Shown here: one piece after another, positions 51,440 through 60,646 of the stretch
Numbering within the stretch: position 1 is the first letter of the stretch
Layout: every line of letters starts with the position of its first letter
NCBI RefSeq assembly: GCF_000252445.1
Contig: NC_017790.1
Location: 3,045,638 to 3,109,637, forward strand
Length of the DNA: 64,000 bases
From: Deinococcus gobiensis I-0
GTDB taxonomy: Bacteria > Deinococcota > Deinococci > Deinococcales > Deinococcaceae
Direction: 5' to 3'
Position numbers and translations under genes: made by a program
Notes under the pieces: generated by a model
Told to the model about the DNA's origin: nothing
The model's input: only the letters and a program-made list of their open reading frames with translations
Databases searched by the model: none

Positions 51440-52654
51440 ATGAGTCAGCCTGCCGCCCTGTCCCCTTCTTCCGCCGCGCGCGGAGCCGAACGTGCCCGGC
51501 TGGCCGTGAGCGCCGTCTTCCTGATCAACGGCGCACTGTTCGCGACCTGGGCGGTGAATATTCCCGGTGTGCGCGACGGCCTGGAACTGTCGCAGGCGCA
51601 GATCGGCGCGGCGCTGCTGGCCTTCGGGCTGGGCAGCCTGACCACCATGCCCTTCACGGGCGGCTGGACGGCGCGCTGGGGCAGCGACCGGGTGACGGCC
51701 GTGGCGGCCGTGCTGACCATGCTGGCGCTCGCCCTGCCCTTCTTCATGCCGTCACTGCTCACGCTGGCCCTGTCGCTCGCGCTACTGGGCGCGCTGAACG
51801 GCTGCCTGGACGTGGCGATGAACGCGCAGGGCGTGACGGTTGAGCAGCGGCTGGGCCGCCCGATCATCAGCCGCCTGCACGCCTATTTCAGCCTGGGCGG
51901 CGTGGTGGGGGCGCTGCTGGGCACGGCGCTGCTGGGGCGCGTGCCGATGCTCGCGCACGTGCTGGTCGTGGTGGCCCTGACCACCCTGACAGCGCTGCTG
52001 GTCGGCCGGGCGCTGCTGCCCGACGCGACCGGCCACGCGGCCCCCACCCCCGAGGAACAGGCCGGCAGCCCGGCGGCCACGTCTTCCGCACTGGGCACGG
52101 CCACGCTGCTGCTGGGCGGGCTGTGCGCGCTGGGGATGTTCGCGGAAGGGGCCAACTACGACTGGGCCGCGCTGTACTTCCGCGACGTGCTGGGCACGGC
52201 GAGTACCGGCTGGGTCAACAGCGGCTGGGGCTACGCGGCCTTCGTGGCGGCCATGACGCTGGGGCGCTGGTTCGGGGACCGCCTGCGCGCCCGGCTGGGC
52301 GAAGAACTCATCGTGCGCGGCGGCTCGCTCCTGACCGCCGCCGGCCTGGGCGCCGTGCTGCTTGCGCGCGACCCGCTGCTGGCGTCGCTGGGCTTCGCCG
52401 TCTCGGGCCTGGGCCTGAGCAACGTGGTGCCGGTGATGTACGGGGTCGCCGGCCACGCGCTGGCCGGGCGCGGCATCGCACGGGTCGCCACGCTGGGCTA
52501 CGCCGGCTTTCTGCTGGGACCGCCCGTCATCGGCTTCGCGGCCGACCACTGGGGCCTGCGCGCCGCGCTGCTGCTGGCCCTGATCGGCGCGGCCCTGGTC
52601 GCCGCGCTGGGAGCCCCGACCTTCGATCTGCTGCGGCGCCTGCGCCGGGCCTAG
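51440..52654 (+). CDS. MFS transporter, YbjJ-like
   Basis: A 404-residue transporter with 12 helices. The N-terminal half shows FATWAVNIPGVRDGLELSQA (residues about 33-52) and the loop GGWTARWGSDRV; the C-terminal half has GRWFGDRLRARLGEELI. The pattern resembles the YbjJ/fucose-permease-like MFS group. Substrate unknown; adjacency to a LacI-family regulator suggests a sugar. The ribosome-binding site is GCGAGGTTCCGCC upstream of ATG 51440 (GAGG, 8 nt). Confidence 0.87.
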   Translation: MSQPAALSPSSAARGAERARLAVSAVFLINGALFATWAVNIPGVRDGLELSQAQIGAALLAFGLGSLTTMPFTGGWTARWGSDRVTAVAAVLTMLALALPFFMPSLLTLALSLALLGALNGCLDVAMNAQGVTVEQRLGRPIISRLHAYFSLGGVVGALLGTALLGRVPMLAHVLVVVALTTLTALLVGRALLPDATGHAAPTPEEQAGSPAATSSALGTATLLLGGLCALGMFAEGANYDWAALYFRDVLGTASTGWVNSGWGYAAFVAAMTLGRWFGDRLRARLGEELIVRGGSLLTAAGLGAVLLARDPLLASLGFAVSGLGLSNVVPVMYGVAGHALAGRGIARVATLGYAGFLLGPPVIGFAADHWGLRAALLLALIGAALVAALGAPTFDLLRRLRRA

Positions 52655-52819
52655 CAGCAAAAGCGGCTCCGAACTTTCCATTCGGGAAGCCGGGGCAGGG
52701 CTCTGCCCTTCAAGGTGAAGGAGAACCCTAAAGACTGTCTGGGCGAAAAGATCCCCCTTCTCGCCCGGTGCTCATTTCTTCCCGCCCGGCCTGCGCGCCG
52801 GTGCTATGTTCCGGCCACC

Positions 52820-54628
52820 ATGAACCGGACCCTCGCGACCCTGCCCCTGCTGAGCGGCCTGATGCTGCTCGGCGCCTGCTCGACGACGTCCACGCCGGAC
52901 CCGCTGGCGACATACACCGGCCAGCAGCTCAACTGGACGAGCTGCGACCCCACCCTCGTTCCCTACAGACAGGTCATCAAAGCGGTCGGCTCGCGCATCG
53001 AGTGCGCCGACGTACAGGTGCCCCTCGACTGGAACAAGCCCGACCGGGGCACCATGAGCTTTTCGATGCTGCGCGTGAAGGCCGGCGACGCGGCCGCGCG
53101 CAAGGGCGCCATCTTCTTCAACCCCGGCGGCCCCGGCGGCGACGGCCTGCTCTTCGGGGCCATCTACGGCTACCTGTGGAACCAGGCCGACACCACCACC
53201 CCGGCGGGCAAGGCCCTCAAGGCCCTGGCCGACGGCTACGACCTCGTGGGCTTCTCGCCGCGCGGCACGGGCCAGAGCTCGCGCTACACCTGCGGCTCCA
53301 ACGAGCTGGCCTCTCCCGAGCAGTATCCCTCCGAGGACCGCAGCCAGACGAACATCGACGCGATGCTGCGCAACGCCCGTCTGGTCGCCCAGAGCTGCCT
53401 GAAAAACCCCATCACGCCATACATCAACACCGACCAGACCGCGCGCGACCTGAACCTCGCCCGCCAGCTCATGGGCGACGCGAAGCTCAACTACGTCGGC
53501 TACTCCTACGGCACCTGGCTGGGCTCGTGGTACGCCCGGCGCTTCCCCGAGTCCACCGGCCGCCTGCTGCTCGACGGCAACACGGCCTTCGCCGGCACGT
53601 TCCAGGACTCGTTCAACCTGCAACCGCTGGGCTTCGAGCGCGCCTTCCGCGAGGTCGCCCTGGCCTACGCCGCCCGGCACGACGACGTCTTCGGCCTGGG
53701 CAAGACGGCCGCCGACGTGTACGCGGTCTACAACGCCTTCCCCGGCGCGCTGAAGTTCACCCTCCAGCAGTACAGCAGCTCGAACATCATCCAGAACCTG
53801 TACTCCAACCAGAGCATTCCCAACATCTCGCTGCAACTGGTGGCCGCGCGCGGCTTCGCGGCCGTGATCAAGGCCAACCCCGAGGTCAAGGACAACGCCT
53901 CGCTGGCCGAACTCGTGGCCAAGCAGACCTACTCCGGGGTGCCCAAGCTGAACGCCGCCGCCCAGCAAGAAGCCCTGACGATGGTCGACACCTACCTGGC
54001 GATCGTCAACGGGCTGACCGGCCCGGTCGAGCTGAGCTACGGTAGCGCCGTGTTCAACGCCATCCTGAACAACGACACCGCCTGGGAGAAGGACCCCCAG
54101 AAGTGGGTCGAGTTCGGCAACCAGGAAGCCAAGTCGCACCCGCTGATCGGCGGGAGCTACACCGAAACCAGCGCGATCTACTGGCCGGCCCCCAGCGCGA
54201 GCCGCCCCGACGTGCCCGCCAACCTGCCGCCCATCCTGATGCTGCAAAACGAGTACGACCCCGCGACCCCGGCCGAGGGCGCCCTGGCGGCTCTGAAGGC
54301 CTTCCCCTCGGCCAAGATGCTGTTCGTGGACGACGAGGCGCAGCACACCGCCTTCCCTTACGGCACGGACTGCGTGGACCTTCAGGTCGCCCAGTACTTC
54401 CTGAACGGGACCATGCCGGCGCAGAAGTTCAACGTCTGCGGGGCGCTGCCGCTGCCCGGCGAGGAGCAGGTCTACCCCGTCGGCAAGACCTACGCGGGCA
54501 CGGACAACCTGAGCGCACAGGGCCTGCACCGGGCGGCCCTGGGGGCCACGCCCGAGACGAAGGCGGAGCTTCAGCTCCTCAAGGACATCATCAAGCGCAA
54601 CGGCCTCAAGGCCAACTCGCTGCGCTGA
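52820..54628 (+). CDS. Secreted lipoprotein alpha/beta hydrolase, tripeptidyl aminopeptidase-like
   Basis: A 602-residue exported hydrolase. The lipobox LLGAC places the lipidated Cys near residue 20. The catalytic Ser is in GYSYGTWLG (about residue 230), the acid in EYDPATPAEGA (about 478) and the His in DEAQHTAFPYG (about 508), the order of the TAP/SlpD group that trims tripeptides from extracellular peptides. An insert of about 180 residues with Asn/Thr-rich stretches separates Ser and acid. ATG 52820 lies 9 nt after TATGTT. It would act on the cell surface. No operon partner. Confidence 0.86.
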   Translation: MNRTLATLPLLSGLMLLGACSTTSTPDPLATYTGQQLNWTSCDPTLVPYRQVIKAVGSRIECADVQVPLDWNKPDRGTMSFSMLRVKAGDAAARKGAIFFNPGGPGGDGLLFGAIYGYLWNQADTTTPAGKALKALADGYDLVGFSPRGTGQSSRYTCGSNELASPEQYPSEDRSQTNIDAMLRNARLVAQSCLKNPITPYINTDQTARDLNLARQLMGDAKLNYVGYSYGTWLGSWYARRFPESTGRLLLDGNTAFAGTFQDSFNLQPLGFERAFREVALAYAARHDDVFGLGKTAADVYAVYNAFPGALKFTLQQYSSSNIIQNLYSNQSIPNISLQLVAARGFAAVIKANPEVKDNASLAELVAKQTYSGVPKLNAAAQQEALTMVDTYLAIVNGLTGPVELSYGSAVFNAILNNDTAWEKDPQKWVEFGNQEAKSHPLIGGSYTETSAIYWPAPSASRPDVPANLPPILMLQNEYDPATPAEGALAALKAFPSAKMLFVDDEAQHTAFPYGTDCVDLQVAQYFLNGTMPAQKFNVCGALPLPGEEQVYPVGKTYAGTDNLSAQGLHRAALGATPETKAELQLLKDIIKRNGLKANSLR

Positions 54629-54683
54629 GCGTCGCCGCCGCGGCGTGAGGGAGAGCCGCGCAGGGCTTCGCCCACTCGCCGGA

Positions 54684-54736
54684 CCCACGACGCCACCGGC
54701 CCCCAGGCATGTCCCTGGGGCCGGTGGCGTCGTGGG
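54684..54736. terminator. Very long hairpin between convergent genes
   Basis: A 24-nt arm (54684-54707) beginning CCCACGACGCC pairs with a 23-nt arm (54714-54736) ending GGCGTCGTGGG, around a 5-6-nt loop with one bulged C. The arms are otherwise exact complements. It lies between the convergent hydrolase and SulP genes, where a bidirectional terminator is expected; there is no T-run. Such near-perfect length is also seen in repeated mobile hairpins. Confidence 0.65.
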
Positions 54737-54768
54737 ATGCAGGAGGGGCCCTCCCGGGCCTGGGCAGG

Positions 54769-56259
54769 TTAGTGACCGCCCGCCGGACCGCCCGCCGTCA
54801 GGCGGTCGAGCAGCGTCTCGGACGCCGCGTTCAGGCCGACGAGCTCCACCGGCAGACCGCGCGCAGCGAAACGCGAACGTACCTTGTCGAGCGCCGCGAC
54901 CGCCGAGCCGTCCCACAGGTGCGCGCCGGTCAGGTCGATGACCACGCGCGTGACGGGCCGGTCGAGATCGAAGCCGTGCACGAAATCGTGCGTGCTGACG
55001 AAGAACAGCTGGCCGCTGACGTGGTAGGTGCGGGTGCCGTCCGGCGCGTCCTCGTGCGACACGCGCGAGAGCCGCGAGACCTGACGCGCGAACAGCAGGG
55101 CACTGAGCACCACGCCCACCAGCACGCCCTTGGAGAGGTCGTGGGTGGCGACGGTGACGGCCACGGTGGAGAGCATGACGAGCGTCTCGCCGCGCGGGTA
55201 CCTCGCCAGGGTACGCAGGCTGCCCCAGTCGAAGGTACCGATGCTGACCATGATCATCACGGCGACGAGCGCCGCCATCGGAATCTGCACGAGCAGGGGC
55301 TGCATGACCAGGATCAGCAGCAGCAGGAACACCCCGGCCACGAAGGTCGAGAGCCGCCCGCGCCCGCCGCTGCCCACGTTGATCATGCTCTGGCCGATCA
55401 TGGCGCAGCCCGCCATGCCGCCGAACAGGCCCGTGATGACGTTGGCGATGCCCTGACCGCGCGACTCGGTGTTCTTGTCGCTGGTGGTGTCGGTGCGCTC
55501 GTCGACCAGCTGCGCCGTGAGCAGGCTTTCGAGCAGGCCGACCAGCGAAAGGGTCAGCGCGACCGGAAAGACGATGCCCAGCGTCTCCAGCGTCAGGGGC
55601 ACCTGCGGCAAGCTCAGGAGCGGCAGGGCGGTGGGCAGGCGGCCCATGTCGCCCACCGTGCGAACGTCGGCGTGGGCGAAATACGCGATCAGCGAGACGA
55701 CCACGATAGCGACCAGCGGGCTGGGCACCGCCCGGAACACGCGCGGCAGCAGGTAGATGATCGCCAGGGCCAGCGCCAGCAGCGCGTACATCTGCCAGCC
55801 CTCGCCCGCGAACTGCGGCAGCTGCGCCAGGAAGATGAGGATGGCGAGCGCGTTGACGAACCCCGTCATGACCGGGCGCGGCACGAACTTGAGGTAGCGC
55901 GCCAGCCCCGCCCAGCCGAAGGCGAGTTGCAGGACGCCTGTGAGGATGGTCGCCGCGAAGAGGTACTGGAGGCCGTGGTCGCGCACCAGCCCGGTCATGA
56001 CCAGGGCCATCGCGCCGGTGGCCGCGCTGATCATGGCGGGGCGGCCACCCACGAAGGCGATGACGATGGCGATGATGAACGAGGCGTAGAGGCCGACCTG
56101 CGGGTCCACCCCCGCGATGATGGAAAAGGCGATGGCCTCCGGGATCAGGGCCAGCGCGACCAGAATGCCCGACAGCACGTCGCCGCGCGGATTGCGCAGC
56201 CACTCGGCCACATAGGCCTGGAAGGCGGAGCGGGGCGGGGAAAGGGCCGGAATGGACAT
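54769..56259 (-). CDS. SulP family anion transporter
   Basis: A 496-residue SulP protein. Residues about 20-395 hold 10-14 helices with [16 protein letters not shown] and [20 protein letters not shown] motifs; residues about 400-490 form a STAS domain ([19 protein letters not shown]). The family carries sulfate, bicarbonate or other anions; the short linker and [14 protein letters not shown] segment resemble bicarbonate/sulfate members. ATG 56259 has GAGGTG 6 nt upstream. Sulfate versus bicarbonate cannot be told here. Confidence 0.9.
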   Translation of the reverse strand: MSIPALSPPRSAFQAYVAEWLRNPRGDVLSGILVALALIPEAIAFSIIAGVDPQVGLYASFIIAIVIAFVGGRPAMISAATGAMALVMTGLVRDHGLQYLFAATILTGVLQLAFGWAGLARYLKFVPRPVMTGFVNALAILIFLAQLPQFAGEGWQMYALLALALAIIYLLPRVFRAVPSPLVAIVVVSLIAYFAHADVRTVGDMGRLPTALPLLSLPQVPLTLETLGIVFPVALTLSLVGLLESLLTAQLVDERTDTTSDKNTESRGQGIANVITGLFGGMAGCAMIGQSMINVGSGGRGRLSTFVAGVFLLLLILVMQPLLVQIPMAALVAVMIMVSIGTFDWGSLRTLARYPRGETLVMLSTVAVTVATHDLSKGVLVGVVLSALLFARQVSRLSRVSHEDAPDGTRTYHVSGQLFFVSTHDFVHGFDLDRPVTRVVIDLTGAHLWDGSAVAALDKVRSRFAARGLPVELVGLNAASETLLDRLTAGGPAGGH

Positions 56260-56343
56260 GGGGTGCACCTCGTCTGTGAAGTGCCGTGACAACCGGGGCG
56301 GGGGCAGACCGGCCCCCACAGCGGCGGCCCGTCCTTGCCCTCT

Positions 56344-56376
56344 CGTCTCTCGGTTATCGTCAGGGGCGTCTCTCGG
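56344..56376. repeat. Direct repeat upstream of the SulP gene
   Basis: CGTCTCTCGG occurs at 56344-56353 and 56367-56376 in the same orientation, 23 bp apart (two helical turns). It lies between the divergent SulP and surE genes and may be paired regulator half-sites. No riboswitch fold was recognised in this gap. Confidence 0.35.
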
Positions 56377-56505
56377 CAGCCCGGGGGCTGGGGACGCCGC
56401 ACCTGCGGCCCGGCGAGTATGGCGCGGCGGCGGCGGGCAGGGCAAGAGACGCAGGGCACGGTTGTCCTGGCCCCCCCGCCTGCCCGCCCCCGCTACCCTC
56501 TGTCC

Positions 56506-57279
56506 ATGACCGCCAAGCGCCCCGCCATCCTCGTCGTCAACGACGACGGCATCTTCTCGCCCGGCATCCGCGCCCTGGGCCTCGCGCTGGCCGAGGTGGC
56601 CGACGTGGTGGTCGTGGCCCCCGACGTCGAGCAGTCGGCGGTGGGCCACGGCATCACCATCCGGCGGCCCCTGCGCTTCAAGCACACGGCGGCCGCCGGC
56701 TTCGGGGACCTGCCCGCCTACCGGGTGGACGGCACCCCGGCCGACTGCGTGGTGCTGGGCGTGCACCTGCTGGGGCAGCCGGATTTGGTGGTCAGCGGCA
56801 TCAACCTGGGCCTGAACCTGGGCGACGACCTGACGCACTCGGGCACGGTGGCCGCCGCCATCGAGGGCCTGGCGATGGGCGTGCCCGCCCTGGCCCTGAG
56901 CCAGCAGGGCAGCCCCGGCGGCGAGTACGCCTTCGGGGCGTCGGCGGCCTACGCGGCGCGGCTGGCCCGGCGGGTATTGCAGGAGGGCCTGCCCCCGCGC
57001 GTGCTGCTCAACGTCAACTTTCCGCATGGGGAGGCGGCGGGCGTGCGCGTGACCCGGCTGGGCGAGCACCACTGGAAAGACAGCCTCCTGACCCGCCAGG
57101 ACCCCGAGGGCCGTGATTACCACTGGGTCGCCGGGGTCAGCACCGCGCCCGACGCCGCCGACCTGGACACCGATTACGGCGCCGTCCACGCAGGGTTCGT
57201 CAGCGTGACCCCGGTGCGGCTCGACCTCACCGCCCGCGACCTGCTGGGCGAGGTGGCCGGCTACGTGCCGGAGGTCTGA
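56506..57279 (+). CDS. surE: 5'-nucleotidase SurE
   Basis: A 257-residue stationary-phase survival nucleotidase acting on nucleoside 5'- and 3'-monophosphates. The metal site is coded by [17 protein letters not shown] (residues about 11-27, Asp13 and Asp14) and [16 protein letters not shown] (about 41-56); the Asn of [10 protein letters not shown] is near residue 99. ATG 56506 is 6 nt after TACCCT (leaderless). It diverges from the SulP gene. Confidence 0.95.
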   Translation: MTAKRPAILVVNDDGIFSPGIRALGLALAEVADVVVVAPDVEQSAVGHGITIRRPLRFKHTAAAGFGDLPAYRVDGTPADCVVLGVHLLGQPDLVVSGINLGLNLGDDLTHSGTVAAAIEGLAMGVPALALSQQGSPGGEYAFGASAAYAARLARRVLQEGLPPRVLLNVNFPHGEAAGVRVTRLGEHHWKDSLLTRQDPEGRDYHWVAGVSTAPDAADLDTDYGAVHAGFVSVTPVRLDLTARDLLGEVAGYVPEV

Positions 57280-57297
57280 GCGGCCGGGGCCAGCCCC

Positions 57298-57552
57298 TCA
57301 GCGCGCCGCGAAGACCTCGAAGGTCCAGGCCCGCGCGCCCTCCGGCAACGGCAGCGCGGGCGGCCCGGCGGCCCAGCGGCTCGCCACCAGGGCGAGGTCC
57401 GGCTGCGCGGGACTCAGGAGCAGTTCGGCGCCCAGAAAGCCCGGCTGGGCGCTCAGGGTGCCGAGAAAGGCGTGCAGGCGGTCGCGCGCCTCCCCGCCCC
57501 GGGCCTCCACGTACCAGACCTGGGCAGCCCCCCCGCCCTCAGTCGAGGCCAC
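57298..57552 (-). CDS. Small protein with possible dimeric alpha-beta barrel (ABM-like) fold
   Basis: An 84-residue protein. The pattern VWYVEARGGEARDRLHAFLG then ELLLSPAQPDLALVASRW and a C-terminal AWTFEVFAAR fits the strand-helix-strand plan of antibiotic-biosynthesis-monooxygenase-like dimers, but Pro/Ala content is high and no key residue is diagnostic. GTG 57552 overlaps the LysM/M23 gene by 14 bp, implying coupling. Function unknown. Confidence 0.6.
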   Translation of the reverse strand: MASTEGGGAAQVWYVEARGGEARDRLHAFLGTLSAQPGFLGAELLLSPAQPDLALVASRWAAGPPALPLPEGARAWTFEVFAAR

Positions 57553-58417
57553 GGTACAGGGCCATCGGGTCTTTGGGGTTCCAGCGCAGATAGGTACCGT
57601 AGTGCAGGTGCGCGCCGGTACTGCGCCCGGTGCTGCCGACCCGGCCGACCGTCTGCCCCGCCCGGACGAGCTGCCCGGCCTTGACCAGATTGACGCTCAG
57701 GTGCGCGTACCGGGTGATCCAGCCGTCGGGATGCTCCAGCACGACCGTCCAGCCCCAGCCGCGCTCGGCGTCGTTGCGCGATTCGAGCACCCGGCCCGAG
57801 CGCGCCGCCAGGACAGGCGTGCCGGTGGGCGCGGCGATATCCAGGCCGTAGTGCATCTCCTGATCGCCTTCGAGGGTGCGCTCGCCGTAGCCGCTGGTCA
57901 CGCGGTGGTAGCCCTCGACCGGCCACACCCAGCGGCCCTCGTTCACGATCTGGCGGCCCGTCGAGGCGGTGCGCAGCGTGGCGCGCGGGGTCGGGGCGCG
58001 GCGGACGGCGACGGCCGGGGCAGCGGCCGTGCCCAGCCGCGCGGCGACCACCCGGCCCGGAATGGTCACGGCGGTCCCGACCTGCACGGGTCGCCCGGCC
58101 TTCAGTTTCGGGTTGGCGCGCAGCAGCTCGCTCAGGCTCAGGCCGTGGCGACGGGCCACCACGGTCAGGTTCTCGCCGGAGCGCACGTGATAGCGCGCGG
58201 CGGCCAACCGGCGGTTGGGAATCTTGATGACCCGGCCGGCCTGCACCACGTCGCGGCGCAGCTGCGGATTGGCGGCCCGCAGCTGCGCCAGCCCCACTCC
58301 CGCACGCGCGGCGATGCCGGTCAGGGTGTCGCCGGAGCGGACCCGGTAGGAGGTGGCCGCCTGCGCGGGCACACTCAGCGCCAGCAGCAGCAGCACAGAC
58401 AGAAACCTGGATGGCAT
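57539..58417 (-). CDS. LysM/M23 peptidoglycan endopeptidase
   Basis: A 292-residue secreted cell-wall enzyme. A signal peptide (cleavage after SVPAQA near residue 20) is followed by two LysM domains (about 24-68, YRVRSGDTLTGIAARAGVGL, and about 75-121, YHVRSGENLTVVARRHGLSL) and an M23 domain (about 190-290) with zinc motifs HYGLD and HLHYG. It binds and cleaves peptide cross-bridges during growth or division. ATG 58417 is chosen because TATGCT lies 8 nt upstream; an ATG 6 nt earlier is too close to that box. The small ABM-like gene follows. Confidence 0.92.
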   Translation of the reverse strand: MPSRFLSVLLLLALSVPAQAATSYRVRSGDTLTGIAARAGVGLAQLRAANPQLRRDVVQAGRVIKIPNRRLAAARYHVRSGENLTVVARRHGLSLSELLRANPKLKAGRPVQVGTAVTIPGRVVAARLGTAAAPAVAVRRAPTPRATLRTASTGRQIVNEGRWVWPVEGYHRVTSGYGERTLEGDQEMHYGLDIAAPTGTPVLAARSGRVLESRNDAERGWGWTVVLEHPDGWITRYAHLSVNLVKAGQLVRAGQTVGRVGSTGRSTGAHLHYGTYLRWNPKDPMALYRGLD

Positions 58418-58518
58418 GGACATTGAGCATACGCTCACGTTGTCTTCAGGAGATGTGAGCGCAGGGGCGCGCGCGGCGCCCGCTGCCGCCGGGGCAGCAA
58501 ATGCTCTAGCCTGGGCCG

Positions 58519-59355
58519 GTGCCCGACGCCGACCTCGTTCCCGTTCCGGCCGGGTCAGGCCCGCGCCTGTACGCTCCGCCGGAGGGCTTCACACGCCTGC
58601 GCCTGAGCGCCGAGTGGGACGGCCGTGACTACGCCGGCTGGCAGGCCCAGCTCAACGCCCCGAGCGTGCAGGACACCCTGCACTCGGCGCTGCTGGTCCT
58701 GGGCGGTCAGGGGGCCGCGCGGCCCGTCGCCGCCGGACGCACCGACGCGGGCGTCCATGCCGAGGCGATGCCGCTGCACTGGGACGTGCCGCAGGACTGG
58801 CGGCTGCCCCCCGCTCGCCTGGCCCGCGCCCTGAATGCCCGCCTGCCCGCCAGCATCTCGGTGCGGGAGGCGGGCGTGGCCGCTCCCGGCTTCCACGCGC
58901 GCTTTTCCTGCACGGCGCGGCGCTACGTGTACCGCCTGTGGACCGGGCCGCAGCGCAGCGCCCTGTGGCATGGCCGCGCGCTGCACGTGCCGGAGCCGCT
59001 GGACGCCGAGGCCATGAACCGCGCCGCCACCGCGCTGCTGGGCCGCCACGACTTCGCCGCCTTCGCCACCCGCGAGGACCGCCAGACCGTGCGGGACCTG
59101 CACGTCCTGACGGTCGTCCCCGGTCCGGGCGGACTCTGGGACATCCATGTGGAGGCCGAGAGCTTCCTGCGCCACATGGTGCGCGGTCTGGTGGGCACCC
59201 TGCTGCTGGTGGGCCAGGGCCGCCTGCCGGAGACCGAGGTGGCGGCCATCCTGGAAGGCCGCGTGCGGGCCGCCGCCGGGGCCAACGCCGCGCCCTCCGG
59301 CCTGTATTTCGCCGGGGCCAGCTATCCGCCCGAACTGCTGGGGCCGGATGCCTGA
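58519..59355 (+). CDS. truA: tRNA pseudouridine(38-40) synthase TruA
   Basis: A 278-residue pseudouridine synthase modifying the anticodon arm of tRNAs. The catalytic Asp76 lies in [11 protein letters not shown] (residues 71-81), and the [16 protein letters not shown] and [18 protein letters not shown] blocks complete the family. GTG 58519 is 6 nt after TAGCCT (leaderless). The last 8 bp overlap the kinase-phosphatase gene, so tRNA modification and RNA-end processing may be linked. Confidence 0.95.
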   Translation: MPDADLVPVPAGSGPRLYAPPEGFTRLRLSAEWDGRDYAGWQAQLNAPSVQDTLHSALLVLGGQGAARPVAAGRTDAGVHAEAMPLHWDVPQDWRLPPARLARALNARLPASISVREAGVAAPGFHARFSCTARRYVYRLWTGPQRSALWHGRALHVPEPLDAEAMNRAATALLGRHDFAAFATREDRQTVRDLHVLTVVPGPGGLWDIHVEAESFLRHMVRGLVGTLLLVGQGRLPETEVAAILEGRVRAAAGANAAPSGLYFAGASYPPELLGPDA

Positions 59356-60568
59356 GCTGGCGATTCCGGACCCCTGCCTCGTCGTCCTGATCGGGGCGGC
59401 GGGAGCCGGCAAGGGCCGCTTCGCCGCGCGGCATTTCGCGCCGGCCGAGGTCGTCTCCCGCGCGGCGTTCGGGGACGACGGGGCTTTTCTGGCCGCCCTG
59501 CGCGGACGCCTGTCCGGGGGGCGGCTCACCGTGGCCGACACCGACGCCACGCGCCCGGCCCTGCGCGCGCCCCTGGTGGCCCTGGCCCGCGAGTACGACC
59601 TCGGGGCCGCCGCCCTCGTGCTCGACCTGCCGCGCCCGCTGCTGGAGGACCGCGGGGCCGATCCCGCGGCCCTGATCGCGCAGGTCGCCGATCTGCGCCG
59701 CACCCTGCCGGGTCTCGCGGCCGAGCGCTTCGGGACGGTGCACCTGCTGCGCTCGCCGGAGGAGAGGGAGGCGGCGACGCTGCGGCGCGTCCCCCTGCCA
59801 CCCGACCGCCGCGAGCTGCGCGGCCCCTTCGACTTCATCGGGGACGTGCACGGCTGCCTGCCTGAACTGCGTGACCTGCTGGAACAGCTGGGCTACCACG
59901 AAAATGAGGTGGGGACCTGGACCCCGCCGCTCGGCCGCACCGCCGTCTTTCTGGGTGACTTGAGCGACCGTGGCCCCGACAGCGCGGGCACGCTGCGGCT
60001 GGTGATGGCGATGGTGCGGGCCGGCGCGGCCCTGTGCGTGCGCGGCAACCACGACGAGAAACTGGCCCGCGCGCTGGAGGGCCGCAAGGTCAGTCCGGCG
60101 CACGGCCTGGGCGACACGCTAGCCCAGTTGGACGCGGCCGAACAGGACAGCGGTGGCCCTGGCCTGCGCGCCGAAGTGCGGGCCTTTCTGGAGGCGCTGC
60201 CCGCCCACCTCGTGCTGGATGAGGGCCGGGTGGTGGCCGCGCACGCCGGCCTGCCCGAGCGGTATCAGGGCCGCGACTCCTCCCGCGCGCGCAGATTCGC
60301 GCTGTACGGCGACGTGGACGGCCAGACCGACGACTGCGGCCTGCCGGTACGCGGCGACTGGGCCGCCAGCTACGGCGGCGCGGCGCTGGTGGTCTACGGC
60401 CATACTCCACACACCGCCCCGCGCTGGCTGGGCCGCACGCTGAACCTCGACACCGGCTGCGCCTTCGGCGGTCGCCTGAGCGCCCTGCGTTACCCGGAGC
60501 TGGAGGTGCGGAGCGTCCCCGCACGGGCCAGGTACGCCGAACCGGCCCGCCCACTCCCGGAGCCGTAG
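59348..60568 (+). CDS. Polynucleotide kinase-phosphatase-like protein (P-loop kinase plus calcineurin-like phosphatase)
   Basis: A 406-residue protein with two domains. Residues 1-155 are a P-loop kinase-like domain: Walker A GAAGAGKG (16-23) and downstream D/R residues (VADTDATRP, 62-70). Residues about 160-395 are a metallophosphatase with GDVHG (165-169), [10 protein letters not shown] (about 203-212), GNHDE (233-237), AHAG (about 292) and YGHTP. The order matches bacterial Pnkp, which heals RNA ends, but the third (ligase/nucleotidyltransferase) domain is missing. ATG 59348 overlaps truA by 8 bp. A diadenosine tetraphosphatase role is the alternative. Confidence 0.85.
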   Translation: MPELAIPDPCLVVLIGAAGAGKGRFAARHFAPAEVVSRAAFGDDGAFLAALRGRLSGGRLTVADTDATRPALRAPLVALAREYDLGAAALVLDLPRPLLEDRGADPAALIAQVADLRRTLPGLAAERFGTVHLLRSPEEREAATLRRVPLPPDRRELRGPFDFIGDVHGCLPELRDLLEQLGYHENEVGTWTPPLGRTAVFLGDLSDRGPDSAGTLRLVMAMVRAGAALCVRGNHDEKLARALEGRKVSPAHGLGDTLAQLDAAEQDSGGPGLRAEVRAFLEALPAHLVLDEGRVVAAHAGLPERYQGRDSSRARRFALYGDVDGQTDDCGLPVRGDWAASYGGAALVVYGHTPHTAPRWLGRTLNLDTGCAFGGRLSALRYPELEVRSVPARARYAEPARPLPEP

Positions 60569-60603
60569 AGCCTCTGACCCTGGAGCAGCGCCAGACCGCA
60601 GAC

Positions 60604-60630
60604 GGCCCCCTGCCACAGGAGCAGGGGGCC
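60604..60630. terminator. Hairpin between convergent genes
   Basis: GGCCCCCTGC (60604-60613) pairs exactly with GCAGGGGGCC (60621-60630) around a 7-nt loop. It lies 36 bp after the kinase-phosphatase stop and 16 bp before the S8 protease stop. There is no T-run, so it is probably a bidirectional, possibly Rho-assisted, terminator. Confidence 0.65.
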
Positions 60631-60646
60631 GCATCTCAGGTGAACT

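Noticed and set aside
52772..56203. 1100-residue frame antisense to the TAP-like hydrolase and overlapping SulP
   Set aside because: Arg/Gly/Val-rich shadow with no motif; both opposite or offset frames are real genes.
56260..56505. Riboswitch upstream of the SulP gene
   Set aside because: GC-rich with short repeats, but no match by eye to SAM, c-di-AMP, manganese or fluoride riboswitch cores.
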